Made by a program: the position numbers and the translations under genes
The notes under the pieces: generated by a model
The model's database searches: none
Seen by the model: the letters and a program-made list of their open reading frames with translations, nothing else
Told to the model about the DNA's origin: nothing
Assembly: GCA_017462385.1 (NCBI GenBank)
Contig: JAFTRE010000010.1
Location: 1-64,000, forward strand
Reading direction: 5' to 3'
Source: Clostridia bacterium
Lineage (GTDB): Bacteria; Bacillota; Clostridia; Oscillospirales; CAG-272
Length of the DNA stretch: 64,000 nt
In this document: positions 34,598-42,981 of the stretch, in pieces
How positions within the stretch are numbered: the first letter of the stretch is position 1
How the letters are laid out: each line of letters opens with the position of its first letter

Positions 34598-35131
34598 TTA
34601 TCTTATATACTTGCTCTCCAGCCGTTCGACCAACTCGCAGAGCGGCAAAATAAGCAGTCCCATGACCAAATTTCCGATCGCGTGAATAACGTCATAAGGC
34701 AAACCTGCGATGATCCACGCCATCATCTGCTTAAACGAAAAACCAAACAGTAACGCCTGCGCGGGCGCGTAAAGCGTGCCGAACAGCAATCCGTGAAGGG
34801 TGGCTATGGCAGGATACATGATCGCCTTTAACCACTTGGGAGCGGTGCGCGGCAGCAGCATTGCCGCGCACCACAAAGGCAGCCAAACATAAAGGTACGG
34901 CAGCCACGAGACCGAAAAGCCCCACCGAAGTCCGTCAAGCAGTACATACACATAAAGCGGTATGAGCGCGCGGGAGCGGTAGACCACCGTCAGCATGACT
35001 ATAAACATCGCCAGAGGATGCACATTCGGCAACCCCTCCATGATAAATTTGGAGCAAAACATCATAGCCCCAAACATGGCGAAAATTATCATGTGAACGA
35101 GGTCAAGCCTGCCGACCTTTAATTTTCTCAT
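34598..35131 (-). CDS. ECF transporter S component
   Basis: A 177-residue substrate-binding membrane subunit of an energy-coupling-factor transporter with about five or six helices (LVHMIIFAMFGAMMFCSKF, MFIVMLTVVY, GLLFGTLYAPAQALLFG). It overlaps the stop of the DUF4430 lipoprotein as ATGA. The EcfA/EcfT energy module is not nearby, so it belongs to group II and shares a module encoded elsewhere. The substrate is probably a vitamin or a metal chelate; the DUF4430 partner suggests cobalamin-like ligands, but this is inference. Confidence 0.85.
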   Translation of the reverse strand: MRKLKVGRLDLVHMIIFAMFGAMMFCSKFIMEGLPNVHPLAMFIVMLTVVYRSRALIPLYVYVLLDGLRWGFSVSWLPYLYVWLPLWCAAMLLPRTAPKWLKAIMYPAIATLHGLLFGTLYAPAQALLFGFSFKQMMAWIIAGLPYDVIHAIGNLVMGLLILPLCELVERLESKYIR

Positions 35132-35577
35132 TTGGAATAGATAAGCTCGTATGCCTCGCCGTCGGCGATATTGGCGCTGTCAACGCCACTCATCATCATC
35201 TCGCGCGTACCGTCGGCGAGCACTTTGTTGAAGCCCCACCAAGACGCATCAACGTCATAATCGGCGGTCATACCGTTGACAACCTTGACATACATACCAA
35301 ACTCGCTTTCGTCTCCGTCAATGAGCGACAGCGCTTTGAGCGCCTCCCCGAGCGTCTCGGCATCGGTCTTGATCGTCAGCTTGACAGACTTTTCGGCGGC
35401 TGTAACATAGACATCTACAGTCTTCGTCCCCTCGCCGAGTACGGTGTCATCCGTGTAGGTAGCGTTGTTCCACAGCTCGGGAAGTTGCTTTTTGCCGCAA
35501 GCGGACAGCAGCATGGTGACGCAAAGCAGCAGCGCCATCGAAACAACAATAATTTTGTTCTGAGAAATTGTTTTCAT
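35128..35577 (-). CDS. DUF4430-domain lipoprotein
   Basis: A 149-residue secreted lipoprotein. Signal peptide with lipobox LSAC (Cys 27). The remainder is one DUF4430 domain, a beta-grasp-like fold found in the C-terminal part of transcobalamin-type proteins (KTVDVYVTAAEKSVKLTIKT, then SWWGFNKVLADGTREMM). The start 35577 is chosen because a leader peptide begins there; the longer frame to 35763 runs through a repeat. Together with the overlapping S component it likely captures a ligand at the surface. Confidence 0.82.
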   Translation of the reverse strand: MKTISQNKIIVVSMALLLCVTMLLSACGKKQLPELWNNATYTDDTVLGEGTKTVDVYVTAAEKSVKLTIKTDAETLGEALKALSLIDGDESEFGMYVKVVNGMTADYDVDASWWGFNKVLADGTREMMMSGVDSANIADGEAYELIYSK

Positions 35578-36055
35578 TTTTTCATATACCTTTCTTTTGT
35601 TTTTCACCATCATAAACCCGTCAGGGCGCCGCACGCGATGCAGGGCGGCGCTGAACCTTTCGACAGATAAATCCCATTCCAAAGGTTGAAAAGTTTTGAA
35701 GGTTTCCAAAGGAAACTTTTTCAAAAGTTCCGTTTTGGGGGGGTGTGGGGCAGCGCCCCACATATAAAATATATAAAAACGAAAAGCAACCGCGCCCCTC
35801 CCGTCGTAAGGCGGGCGAAGCGCGGCAAAAGCATCCCCGTGCTGCTTCGGGGATCATTATGCGCGCGCTCCTCCACGTCTTGTGACACTTGCCCGAAGAG
35901 CGTTTTGCCGGCACGGGACGATAAGCATTCGGACTTTGACCGTAATGGCTGTTGCGACGGAATTTCACCGCACTTTCCTTATCCCCGAGAGCGCCGGAGC
36001 GCCCCCGATCGCGCCGTCTGGCGGCGCGGAACCGTGTTTCATTTTTTACTTTAAA
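35578..36055. other. Gene-free stretch holding a dispersed repeat copy
   Basis: 478 bases without a gene. 35620-35768 is one copy of a dispersed hairpin-rich repeat described separately. The rest is GC-rich, with short inverted repeats (for example GAGCGCCGGAGCGCCC at 35990-36005). No promoter close to consensus was found; the lipoprotein must start from within the repeat or its edge. Confidence 0.5.
35620..35768 (+). repeat. Dispersed intergenic repeat, copy 1
   Basis: Shares with copies 2 and 3 the block GGTTGAAAAGTTTTGAAGG, a following inverted pair (TTTCCAAAGGAAA), and a GC-rich end with TGGGGCAGCGCCCCA. Also shares a GGGCGCCG...GACGGCGCTGA block with copy 2. Confidence 0.65.
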
Positions 36056-36637
36056 CTATACCAGTGTTCCTATATTTGTCCACTCGCCGATAAAGCCAAC
36101 GGCAATACCGAGCGCGGCGGAAAGTCCGATAAGCAATATCGGGTGCTTTTTCTTGATGGCGAGAAACAGCATCAGCGCGAAAACCGCAATGCTGAAGCAC
36201 AACGCGAAAATGTTGATATCTTTAAAGCCATTCGGCAGAAATACAGGCTGACCCAGTGTTATCACAGCCGAGCCGATAAGTCCTACAACGGCGGGCTTGA
36301 GATGCTTCATAACGCTCAGCACATATTTATTTGAGCTGAACATCATCAAAAATCTTGCAACTATCAAAATTATGACAAACGACGGCACTACAACACCCAG
36401 TGTTGCGCAAACGGATCCCCAGAAGCCGCCGACTTCGGCACCGATATAAGTCGCCGCGTTGATGGCAAGCACGCCCGGCGTGCTTTCGCTGACCGCGATA
36501 AAGTTGACAAGCTCCTCTGGCGTCATCCAGTTGTTAGCCGCGACCTCGTTCTGCATGAGCGGAAGCATGGCATAGCCGCCTCCGAATGTAAACGCACCTA
36601 TCTTCAGAAAGGTCAAAAATAATTTAAGATAAATCAT
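36056..36637 (-). CDS. Chromate transporter family protein (half-size)
   Basis: A 193-residue CHR-family half protein with about six helices and the family motif FGGGYAMLPL near residue 18, followed by ESTPGVLAINAATYIG near residue 50. In bacteria with split chr genes two halves pair to form a transporter; export of chromate is proven only for some. It overlaps the upstream paralogue by 14 bases, with AAAGGAG before its ATG. Confidence 0.88.
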   Translation of the reverse strand: MIYLKLFLTFLKIGAFTFGGGYAMLPLMQNEVAANNWMTPEELVNFIAVSESTPGVLAINAATYIGAEVGGFWGSVCATLGVVVPSFVIILIVARFLMMFSSNKYVLSVMKHLKPAVVGLIGSAVITLGQPVFLPNGFKDINIFALCFSIAVFALMLFLAIKKKHPILLIGLSAALGIAVGFIGEWTNIGTLV

Positions 36638-37184
36638 TTTTTCTCCTTTCCGCGATAATAGCCGAAACTATGCCGACCACAGCTGCCGCAATAATGATAT
36701 AGACCGCATTGATCTTGACAAACGCCGCCAAAATAAACGCCGCACCCATGAGTATGTAGCCCACGAGTCCCTTGGGCGCTTTTTTATACATATTCATAAG
36801 CGCCTTGCAGATTAGCGCAATAACACCCGCGCGAATGCCCGCAAAAGCGTATTTGATAACTTTTATCTCCTGAAATTCGCGCAAAACACCCGAGATCAAA
36901 TATATTACGATAAATGATGGCATTACCACGCCCAGCGTTGCCGCGGCAGAGCCGAGCACGCCTGCCGTTTTGTAGCCGACAAAGGTTGCCGAGTTGATGG
37001 CAACAGGCCCCGGAGTTGACTCGGCAATAGCGATGATATCCATAATGTCGTCATCGCTGACCCAGCCGTTCTTTGTGACCGCCTCGCGCTGTATGAGCGG
37101 TATCATTGCGTAACCGCCGCCAAAGGTAAAGGCGCCTATCTTGGCAAAGGTCAAAAACAGACTTACCAGTTTTTTAAGCTTCAT
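36624..37184 (-). CDS. Chromate transporter family protein (half-size)
   Basis: A 186-residue partner of the next gene, with the same fold: FGGGYAMIPL near residue 19 and ESTPGPVAINSATFVG near residue 53. The frame opens at 37232 but GAGAGAAG precedes the ATG at 37184. It is the first of the pair. Substrate in this organism is unknown. Confidence 0.88.
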   Translation of the reverse strand: MKLKKLVSLFLTFAKIGAFTFGGGYAMIPLIQREAVTKNGWVSDDDIMDIIAIAESTPGPVAINSATFVGYKTAGVLGSAAATLGVVMPSFIVIYLISGVLREFQEIKVIKYAFAGIRAGVIALICKALMNMYKKAPKGLVGYILMGAAFILAAFVKINAVYIIIAAAVVGIVSAIIAERRKNDLS

Positions 37185-37557
37185 TTCTTCTCTCACAAAA
37201 AATAATGTAGGTGTAAAGGCTTGACACCTCAAATATTATACGCTATTATTTGCTAATTGTCAATATAAAAAACAGTGAAGTATTGCACTTCGTGCAATGT
37301 GAAGCGCGCTACGCGCGTGAAGAGTGTGCCGAGGGCACACGTTAGGGTAGCTTTTCGCTTACGAAAAGCAAGCTCATTAAAAATATCCTTTCCGAATGGG
37401 CGCCGTACGCAACTCAGCGCAAGCGCGGCGTATGCAGGACGGCGCTGAGTTTGCCTGCCCGGGCAAACTATCAATTTAACCCCTGCCAAAAGGTTGAAAA
37501 ATTTTGAGGGGAAGTTTGAGGGGGAACTTTTGAGAAAGTTCCCCCTCAAGCATTATA
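37185..37557. other. Gene-free stretch with hairpins and a repeat copy
   Basis: 373 bases without a gene. 37282-37369 has four short hairpins in a row, and 37399-37555 is copy 2 of a dispersed repeat. The 37514-37553 part, a GGGGGAACTTT/AAAGTTCCCCC hairpin, might also act as a terminator for the convergent ends. Confidence 0.55.
37399..37555 (+). repeat. Dispersed intergenic repeat, copy 2
   Basis: Has GGGCGCCG, CAGGACGGCGCTGA and AAAGGTTGAAAAATTTTGAGG in the same order as copy 1. It ends with a GGGGGAACTTTTGAGAAAGT hairpin and lacks the GC-rich TGGGGC end. Confidence 0.65.
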
Positions 37558-38049
37558 TTACACATAACTGAACAGCAGATGCTTGCTGTGGCGGTCGAGG
37601 TCGTTGTAGCAGGGGATCTCATAGCGGTTGTCGTCCGAGTCGCGTATGAGAATGCGCCCGTCCTTGTGCAGCATTTTAATGTCGCTGTGACGGTTGCGAA
37701 TGCGGAAGGATATCTCACCGCGGTCGGTCATAACGCGGAACGAAAGCGCGCCGAACTTGTCCTCAACATGAAGCACCTGACTGATCTTGGGAATGAGATA
37801 ATATTCCTTAAAGCACTCCTCCAGCGCCTTACGGGACGCCTCATCAAGCTCTTTTATGTCCTTGACAAGAGCTATTTCCTTTTCTTTTTTATTGAGAAGC
37901 GAGATATAGTGATCGGTATCTGTATGGGGAAACAGTCGTCGCGGTTCGAGATCCTCGATAACCGTACCGTCATTCAAGGTCAGCTTTACGAGATACATAT
38001 CGGTGCGCTCGATGCGCCCGCTGTCTTTGTCAACATAAATACGTGCCAT
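37558..38049 (-). CDS. DUF1854-domain protein
   Basis: A 163-residue DUF1854 protein, with LEPRRLFPHTDTDHYISLL near residue 34 and EYYLIPKISQVLHVEDKFG near residue 82. Its ATG shares one base with the stop of the ABC transporter (TGATG). This gene pair (ABC exporter plus DUF1854) recurs widely; in some proteobacteria it is named for an association with cyanophycin metabolism. No cyanophycin gene is present here. The protein probably acts with the transporter, which has an N-terminal domain of similar type. Confidence 0.8.
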   Translation of the reverse strand: MARIYVDKDSGRIERTDMYLVKLTLNDGTVIEDLEPRRLFPHTDTDHYISLLNKKEKEIALVKDIKELDEASRKALEECFKEYYLIPKISQVLHVEDKFGALSFRVMTDRGEISFRIRNRHSDIKMLHKDGRILIRDSDDNRYEIPCYNDLDRHSKHLLFSYV

Positions 38050-40361
38050 CAGTCAAACCTCTCTCTCTCTTTGTCTTCCTTGATCTTGTCGGACATAGTC
38101 TGAATCTGAACAAGTCGATAATATTTACCCTGCATAGCCATCAGCTCCTCGGGCGTGCCGCACTCGATGATCTCACCGTTATCGACCACTACTATCTTGT
38201 TAGCCTTTGACAGCGTGGACAGGCGATGTGCGATCATAATTGTAGTACGTCCGCTGATAAGACGCTCGATAGCCTCCTGTATCAGATGCTCGGTCTCGGA
38301 GTCGACCGACGCTGTCGCCTCGTCAAACACCAGAATGCTGGGGTTTTTCAGCACCGCACGGGCAATTGAGATACGCTGGCGCTCGCCGCCCGAAAGTCCG
38401 ACGCCGCGCTCGCCCAGCACCGAATCATATCCGTCGGGCTGACGAACGATAAACTCATGCGCATTTGCAATATCGGCGGCGCGGATAACATCATCAACGC
38501 TGTAGCGCTTGTCGCCGTATGCGATGTTGTTGAAAATTGTATCATGGAACATCATGGGCTCCTGCTGAACGAAGCCTATGCTGGAACGGAAAAATTCCAT
38601 GTCTATCTTGCGGATATTGACACCGTCGAGCAATATTTTGCCGTCATAATGGTCGTAATATCTCAAAAACAGGTTGACAAGCGTCGATTTACCCGAGCCC
38701 GTCGTTCCGACGATACCGACGATATCGCCCGGCTCTATTTTGAGGTTGATATTTTTAAGTACCTTTTTGGTGCGGTCAAACGAGAACGAAACATTCTTGA
38801 ACTCGATAGCGCCCTTGACCTCGGGGAGCGTGTTGCCCTTGCCGAAATCGTGCTCGGGCTCGGCATCCAGTATGTCGAATATACGCTCTGCGGAGGACAG
38901 TGCGTGCTGATACGAGTCGTTAAGGTTAGCGAAAAAGTTGACGGGCTCATAGAACATGGATGCGTAAGAAATGAAAGAAACCAACACGCCCGCCGTAATA
39001 TCGCCGACAGCCGTACCGCTGATTCCCAACACCGCCATGCCGCCCAGCATCCAGATAACCACCGAGCCGAAGCCCACAAAGGTATTGACGACCGCGGGAT
39101 AAACATTGAGTATCTTACCCGCCTTGATATCGGTCTCATACCAGTCCCGGGTCTTGTCCTCAAACATCTCGGTCGCGTTCTTTTCGTTGGTAAACGACTT
39201 GATGACGCGAATACCGGGGATGGTATCGGTCAACACGCCCGAAACCGCCGAGGAGCGTCTCCATATGCGGCGATAGAAAGGCGCTATTTTTTTGGAGAAT
39301 ATACGCGAGCCGATCGCGACAAACGGAACGGGTATCAGAGAGAATATAGCCAGCCGCCAGTTCATGACCAGCATGATGACGATAATACCCACCATTTTGA
39401 AGAACTGGACCACGACCTCCTGCGTAATACGCAGCATAAACGACTGCAGTGTCGCGCTGTCGCCCGAAATGCGGTTGATAACGGAACCCGTCGAGGTCTT
39501 GTCATAAAAACGCATGGGAAGGTGCTGTGCGTGCTCATAAACATCGTCTCTCAGGTCTTTAACTATGCGGTCGCCCGCCTTGCGCAGATAATAACCGCGC
39601 ACAGCGCCCAGACCGTGTCTGACGATAAGTATGGCCGCCTGTGCGATACCTATAATTATCAGCGCCTGCACCGCCGCCATGCCCCAGTTGCCGAACAGGT
39701 CAATGGAGGAGTCGGCAACATTGCCCGCTTTAAGTATATCATCAACCAGTGTTTTGGTGAGATACGGGGGAACCAGTGCCAAGGTCGTTGTAATTACCGA
39801 AATAATGACGGAAAAAATGAGTACGCCTACCTCGGGTTTCATGTACTTGGCAAGACGAGCTATTATTTTACGCTTGCTTTCACAGTTGATACATTTAACG
39901 CCGGGTGCGGACAGCGTGCGTCCGCACTTGGGACAGATAGAAAGCTGTTTTTCATATGTAGCTTCAATGCTTCCCAGCGCTTCCTTCAGCGGCATACCGT
40001 CATGTATGGATTTGACAAAGAAAACGGCGGCATCACAAAGGGCTGCAACCGCAAAAGTAAAGCGGTAAACATCCTTTGTCTCACCACCGTTGAATTTGAC
40101 ACGCATGACGCCGTTACCGTACATACGCTTGTTGTAAATTTTTTCGATGTCCGCAATTTTGTACGACTCGCTTCGCTCGTTCGTATCAAAATTATACGAA
40201 AAAAATGATTCGGCGCAAAAAGCCAGCGCAGTGTGTGCATAATGCGCCTTGTCGGATATGTCGCCTATGATAGTGAACAGGATCTCCCCGTCCACACCTG
40301 CGGCGGCATGCAGTCGGTCTGTCAGCTCGGGCTTGATCTGTCGGTTGATCAAAGTATCCAT
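38049..40361 (-). CDS. ABC transporter, ATP-binding/permease fusion with N-terminal zinc-ribbon domain
   Basis: A 770-residue protein. Residues 1-140 form an unusual soluble domain. A zinc ribbon CPKCG...CINC is at about residues 143-161. A six-helix exporter domain covers about 175-480, followed by an ATPase with Walker A GTTGSGKST near residue 560, signature LSGGERQRISIARAVL near residue 660, and Walker B ILVFDEATASVD. The motifs place it in the MsbA/lipid-exporter type. Coupled to DUF1854 by a one-base overlap. The N-terminal domain distinguishes it from ordinary exporters; substrate unknown. Confidence 0.9.
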   Translation of the reverse strand: MDTLINRQIKPELTDRLHAAAGVDGEILFTIIGDISDKAHYAHTALAFCAESFFSYNFDTNERSESYKIADIEKIYNKRMYGNGVMRVKFNGGETKDVYRFTFAVAALCDAAVFFVKSIHDGMPLKEALGSIEATYEKQLSICPKCGRTLSAPGVKCINCESKRKIIARLAKYMKPEVGVLIFSVIISVITTTLALVPPYLTKTLVDDILKAGNVADSSIDLFGNWGMAAVQALIIIGIAQAAILIVRHGLGAVRGYYLRKAGDRIVKDLRDDVYEHAQHLPMRFYDKTSTGSVINRISGDSATLQSFMLRITQEVVVQFFKMVGIIVIMLVMNWRLAIFSLIPVPFVAIGSRIFSKKIAPFYRRIWRRSSAVSGVLTDTIPGIRVIKSFTNEKNATEMFEDKTRDWYETDIKAGKILNVYPAVVNTFVGFGSVVIWMLGGMAVLGISGTAVGDITAGVLVSFISYASMFYEPVNFFANLNDSYQHALSSAERIFDILDAEPEHDFGKGNTLPEVKGAIEFKNVSFSFDRTKKVLKNINLKIEPGDIVGIVGTTGSGKSTLVNLFLRYYDHYDGKILLDGVNIRKIDMEFFRSSIGFVQQEPMMFHDTIFNNIAYGDKRYSVDDVIRAADIANAHEFIVRQPDGYDSVLGERGVGLSGGERQRISIARAVLKNPSILVFDEATASVDSETEHLIQEAIERLISGRTTIMIAHRLSTLSKANKIVVVDNGEIIECGTPEELMAMQGKYYRLVQIQTMSDKIKEDKERERFD

Positions 40362-40533
40362 ACTGTCATCCTCCGTTTTTGTTCGGAATTTTTATTCAGA
40401 TATTGCCGCTTGTTATGCCTTTCAGCGGTTATCTTATTTTACATGAAAAATCCCCATAAGTCAACCAAAACATTTCGTCATATTGCACGAAAATGACAGC
40501 ATTACATTGCAAAAATATATATATTTGCGCTTT

Positions 40534-41910
40534 TTAAACAATCTCCTCCGCAGAGATCACGCTTCTCTGCCGCTTGGTATCGAATTTGCCCAGCCCCACT
40601 GTCTCAAACTCCGCCTCACCGCTCTGGTTGTCATACGGATCCATACGCATGAAAGCCTTGGGCGGGTCGAATGACTGCTGAAAATCGTTGTTCGCCACCA
40701 TGCGGAACGGGTCGAGATTTCCAAAATAATGATTCCACAGTGCCTCATTACCGCGCCGCAGTGCACCGCCGCCGTAGGACGGATCGGCATAAAGCCAGCC
40801 GTATGGCGCAATATAGAAGGTTGCCCAGTCATGGCTGCCGATATCGTCGGGCTTGACAGCGCTTCCCGATTCAAAGCGCGCTGGAATGCCCATATAACGG
40901 CACAGCGTAATAAACAACGCCGCCATAACGCCGCAGTCGCCGCGGCGATTGAGTATTGCGAACTCGACGATGTTGTCAATATAAAGATATTCGCGCATAT
41001 AAGAATATTTGACGTTTTTCGTCACCCAATCATACGCGCGGCGAGCGAGCAGGAACGGATTTTTTTCGTCTCCCGCAATATGCTGTGCCAGCTCGCGAAC
41101 AAGCGGAGTAAATCTTATATGAGGATACAGCTGTTCTGTATAAAAGCTCGGCTGAACAGCATCTACTGCCGCCGCATCGGGCTGGACAAAGCGAGCGCGG
41201 TTGACATAGCTGAATTTGACCAAAAAACGCTCACCCGCGCGGTATTTTGTATCAATACAAATAGTGCGGTGAACGGCGTCCGAGATAAAATAACTGTCAT
41301 GCGAGCATTCTATCAGCTTGATGTCCTCGGGGTCCTGCGACTGACAGGGCGCGGGGTACGGCAGGTGCACTCTTATGCGCTCGCCCACCCGTTCGGCGTT
41401 CTGGGCCACCTCCAAGCTTTCCTCCACCGTAAAGCGAAACGCCCGTCCGCCGTTTTGTCTCATGATCTCGACATTTTGCATACGCATAGCGTCTGATGCG
41501 GTGTCGGGGGCGAAGTCGGGGTGTGTCAGCCGCTCCAGGTAAGTTTTATGGCAATTGAATATATTGGAAGCGGCAGAATTCTGAAAATACGGCTCGCCCG
41601 AGCGAAGTATGTAATCCGCCTGCCCCATTGAAATTATCTCCCTCAGCTCGCGCTCGCCGCAAGCGGGATAACGGGTCTGAATTTTTGCAAGCAGCGCAGC
41701 AAAGTCTGCGGTGTAGTCATGGCGCATGCCCTCGGCGATGACGCGCTCGATGTCCAGTCTGCGTCGGAGTGCGGGCAAAAGATCGGACGAAAGACAGCGG
41801 TCGATCTCGGATATCTCGCCCTCAAAATCGCCGTTGTATTTATAGTGCTTGACGCTGTCGGGCAGCTCAAGCGCAAGATATTTTATTTCCTCGTTGCAAA
41901 ATTTTATCAT
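40534..41910 (-). CDS. Transglutaminase-like superfamily protein
   Basis: A 458-residue cytosolic protein; no signal peptide. The C-terminal half contains the transglutaminase-like triad: Cys in RGDCGVMAALF near residue 326, His in GSHDWATFY near residue 355, and Asp in YADPSYGGG near residue 372. The N-terminal 270 residues are helical then beta-rich, as in the YebA/arylamine-like transglutaminase core group. Likely protease or peptidyl-bond enzyme. Monocistronic. Confidence 0.82.
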   Translation of the reverse strand: MIKFCNEEIKYLALELPDSVKHYKYNGDFEGEISEIDRCLSSDLLPALRRRLDIERVIAEGMRHDYTADFAALLAKIQTRYPACGERELREIISMGQADYILRSGEPYFQNSAASNIFNCHKTYLERLTHPDFAPDTASDAMRMQNVEIMRQNGGRAFRFTVEESLEVAQNAERVGERIRVHLPYPAPCQSQDPEDIKLIECSHDSYFISDAVHRTICIDTKYRAGERFLVKFSYVNRARFVQPDAAAVDAVQPSFYTEQLYPHIRFTPLVRELAQHIAGDEKNPFLLARRAYDWVTKNVKYSYMREYLYIDNIVEFAILNRRGDCGVMAALFITLCRYMGIPARFESGSAVKPDDIGSHDWATFYIAPYGWLYADPSYGGGALRRGNEALWNHYFGNLDPFRMVANNDFQQSFDPPKAFMRMDPYDNQSGEAEFETVGLGKFDTKRQRSVISAEEIV

Positions 41911-41940
41911 ACAATTACCCTCCGAAATACCGTCATATTG

Positions 41941-41969
41941 ATTATATCATCAATGCCCTCAAAACACAA
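41941..41969 (-). promoter_or_regulatory. Sigma-A promoter of the transglutaminase gene
   Basis: Minus-strand TTGTGT (41969-41964), 17 bases, TATAAT (41946-41941), 30 bases before the ATG. Confidence 0.6.
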
Positions 41970-42019
41970 CCCAAACGTAAAATTTTGTCGGCAAAATCTT
42001 CAAATTCGCGCAATATTTA

Positions 42020-42048
42020 TTGACATATTCGCCCCGTCGTGATATACT
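42020..42048 (+). promoter_or_regulatory. Sigma-A promoter of the aminotransferase/PHP/aldolase operon
   Basis: TTGACA (42020-42025), 17 bases, TATACT (42043-42048). Confidence 0.75.
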
Positions 42049-42092
42049 GTTAAATGAAGACTTATAAATATTAATGAGGTATACATACAATA

Positions 42093-42944
42093 ATGAAAGA
42101 TCTCGGTTATTACAACGGTCGCTACGCTCCGATTTCGGAGATGACCGTTCCCATGAACGACCGCTCCTCTTGGTTCGGAGACGGCGTTTATGACGCCACC
42201 TACTGCCGCAATCACAAAATCTACATGCTCGACGCGCATATCGACCGCTTTTTCTCAAGCGCTTCCCAGCTCGACATTAAGATCCCCTACACAAAAGCCG
42301 AGCTTGCCGCATTGCTGAGCGAGCTTGTGCTCAAGGTCGACTCGCCCGAGCAGTTCGTTTACTGGCAGATCACCCGCGCCGACGAGGGCAAAAATCGCTC
42401 TCACGACTATGATCCCGCGCTCATTCCGGGAAATCTGTGGGTAACGCTGACCCCCCGCCCCATTCACAACCCCTACGACCGCATCAAGGTCATAACACTT
42501 GCCGATACCCGCTTTTTGCATTGCAATATAAAAACTCTCAATCTCATCCCCTCGGTCATGGCTACCCGTAAGGCGGTCGCCGCGGGCTGTTACGAAGCAG
42601 TTCTCCACCGCGACGGCAGAGTCACCGAATGCGCGCACTCCAACGTCAGCATTATAAAGGACGGCGTCTTCCGCACCGCCCCAACAGACAATCTCATTCT
42701 TCCCGGCATTGCCCGCGCAAATCTTATCCGCTTCTGCGGTCAGCTTGGCATTCCCGTCGACGAGACCCCCTTTACTCTTGACGAAATGATGAACGCCGAC
42801 GAAATCATAGTCTCCAGTTCAGGCTCCTTCGCACTCGGTGTTTATGAGATAGACGGCAAGAGAGTCGGCGGCAAAGCACCTCAGCTGCTCCGTCAGCTTC
42901 AGGATACCGCATTGCGTGATTTCGAGCTTGCTACAAACGTATAA
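42093..42944 (+). CDS. Aminotransferase class IV, D-amino-acid transaminase-like
   Basis: A 283-residue PLP enzyme of fold type IV. The catalytic Lys is in CNIKTLNLIPSVMA near residue 145, with the PLP-phosphate loop GRVTECAHSNVSII near residue 175 and STGSFALG-like SSSGSFALGV near residue 245. The motif pattern is that of Dat (D-alanine: alpha-keto acid transfer) or branched-chain aminotransferases. It makes D-Glu/D-Ala for peptidoglycan or recycles D-amino acids. Followed after 37 bases by the PHP gene. Confidence 0.85.
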   Translation: MKDLGYYNGRYAPISEMTVPMNDRSSWFGDGVYDATYCRNHKIYMLDAHIDRFFSSASQLDIKIPYTKAELAALLSELVLKVDSPEQFVYWQITRADEGKNRSHDYDPALIPGNLWVTLTPRPIHNPYDRIKVITLADTRFLHCNIKTLNLIPSVMATRKAVAAGCYEAVLHRDGRVTECAHSNVSIIKDGVFRTAPTDNLILPGIARANLIRFCGQLGIPVDETPFTLDEMMNADEIIVSSSGSFALGVYEIDGKRVGGKAPQLLRQLQDTALRDFELATNV

Positions 42945-42981
42945 AATAACCGTTTAATAAAACAAAAAGGAATCAAACGTC

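Noticed and set aside
38457..40208. A 583-residue plus-strand frame opposite the ABC transporter
   Set aside because: Shadow of a gene with Walker and signature motifs on the other strand; low-complexity composition.
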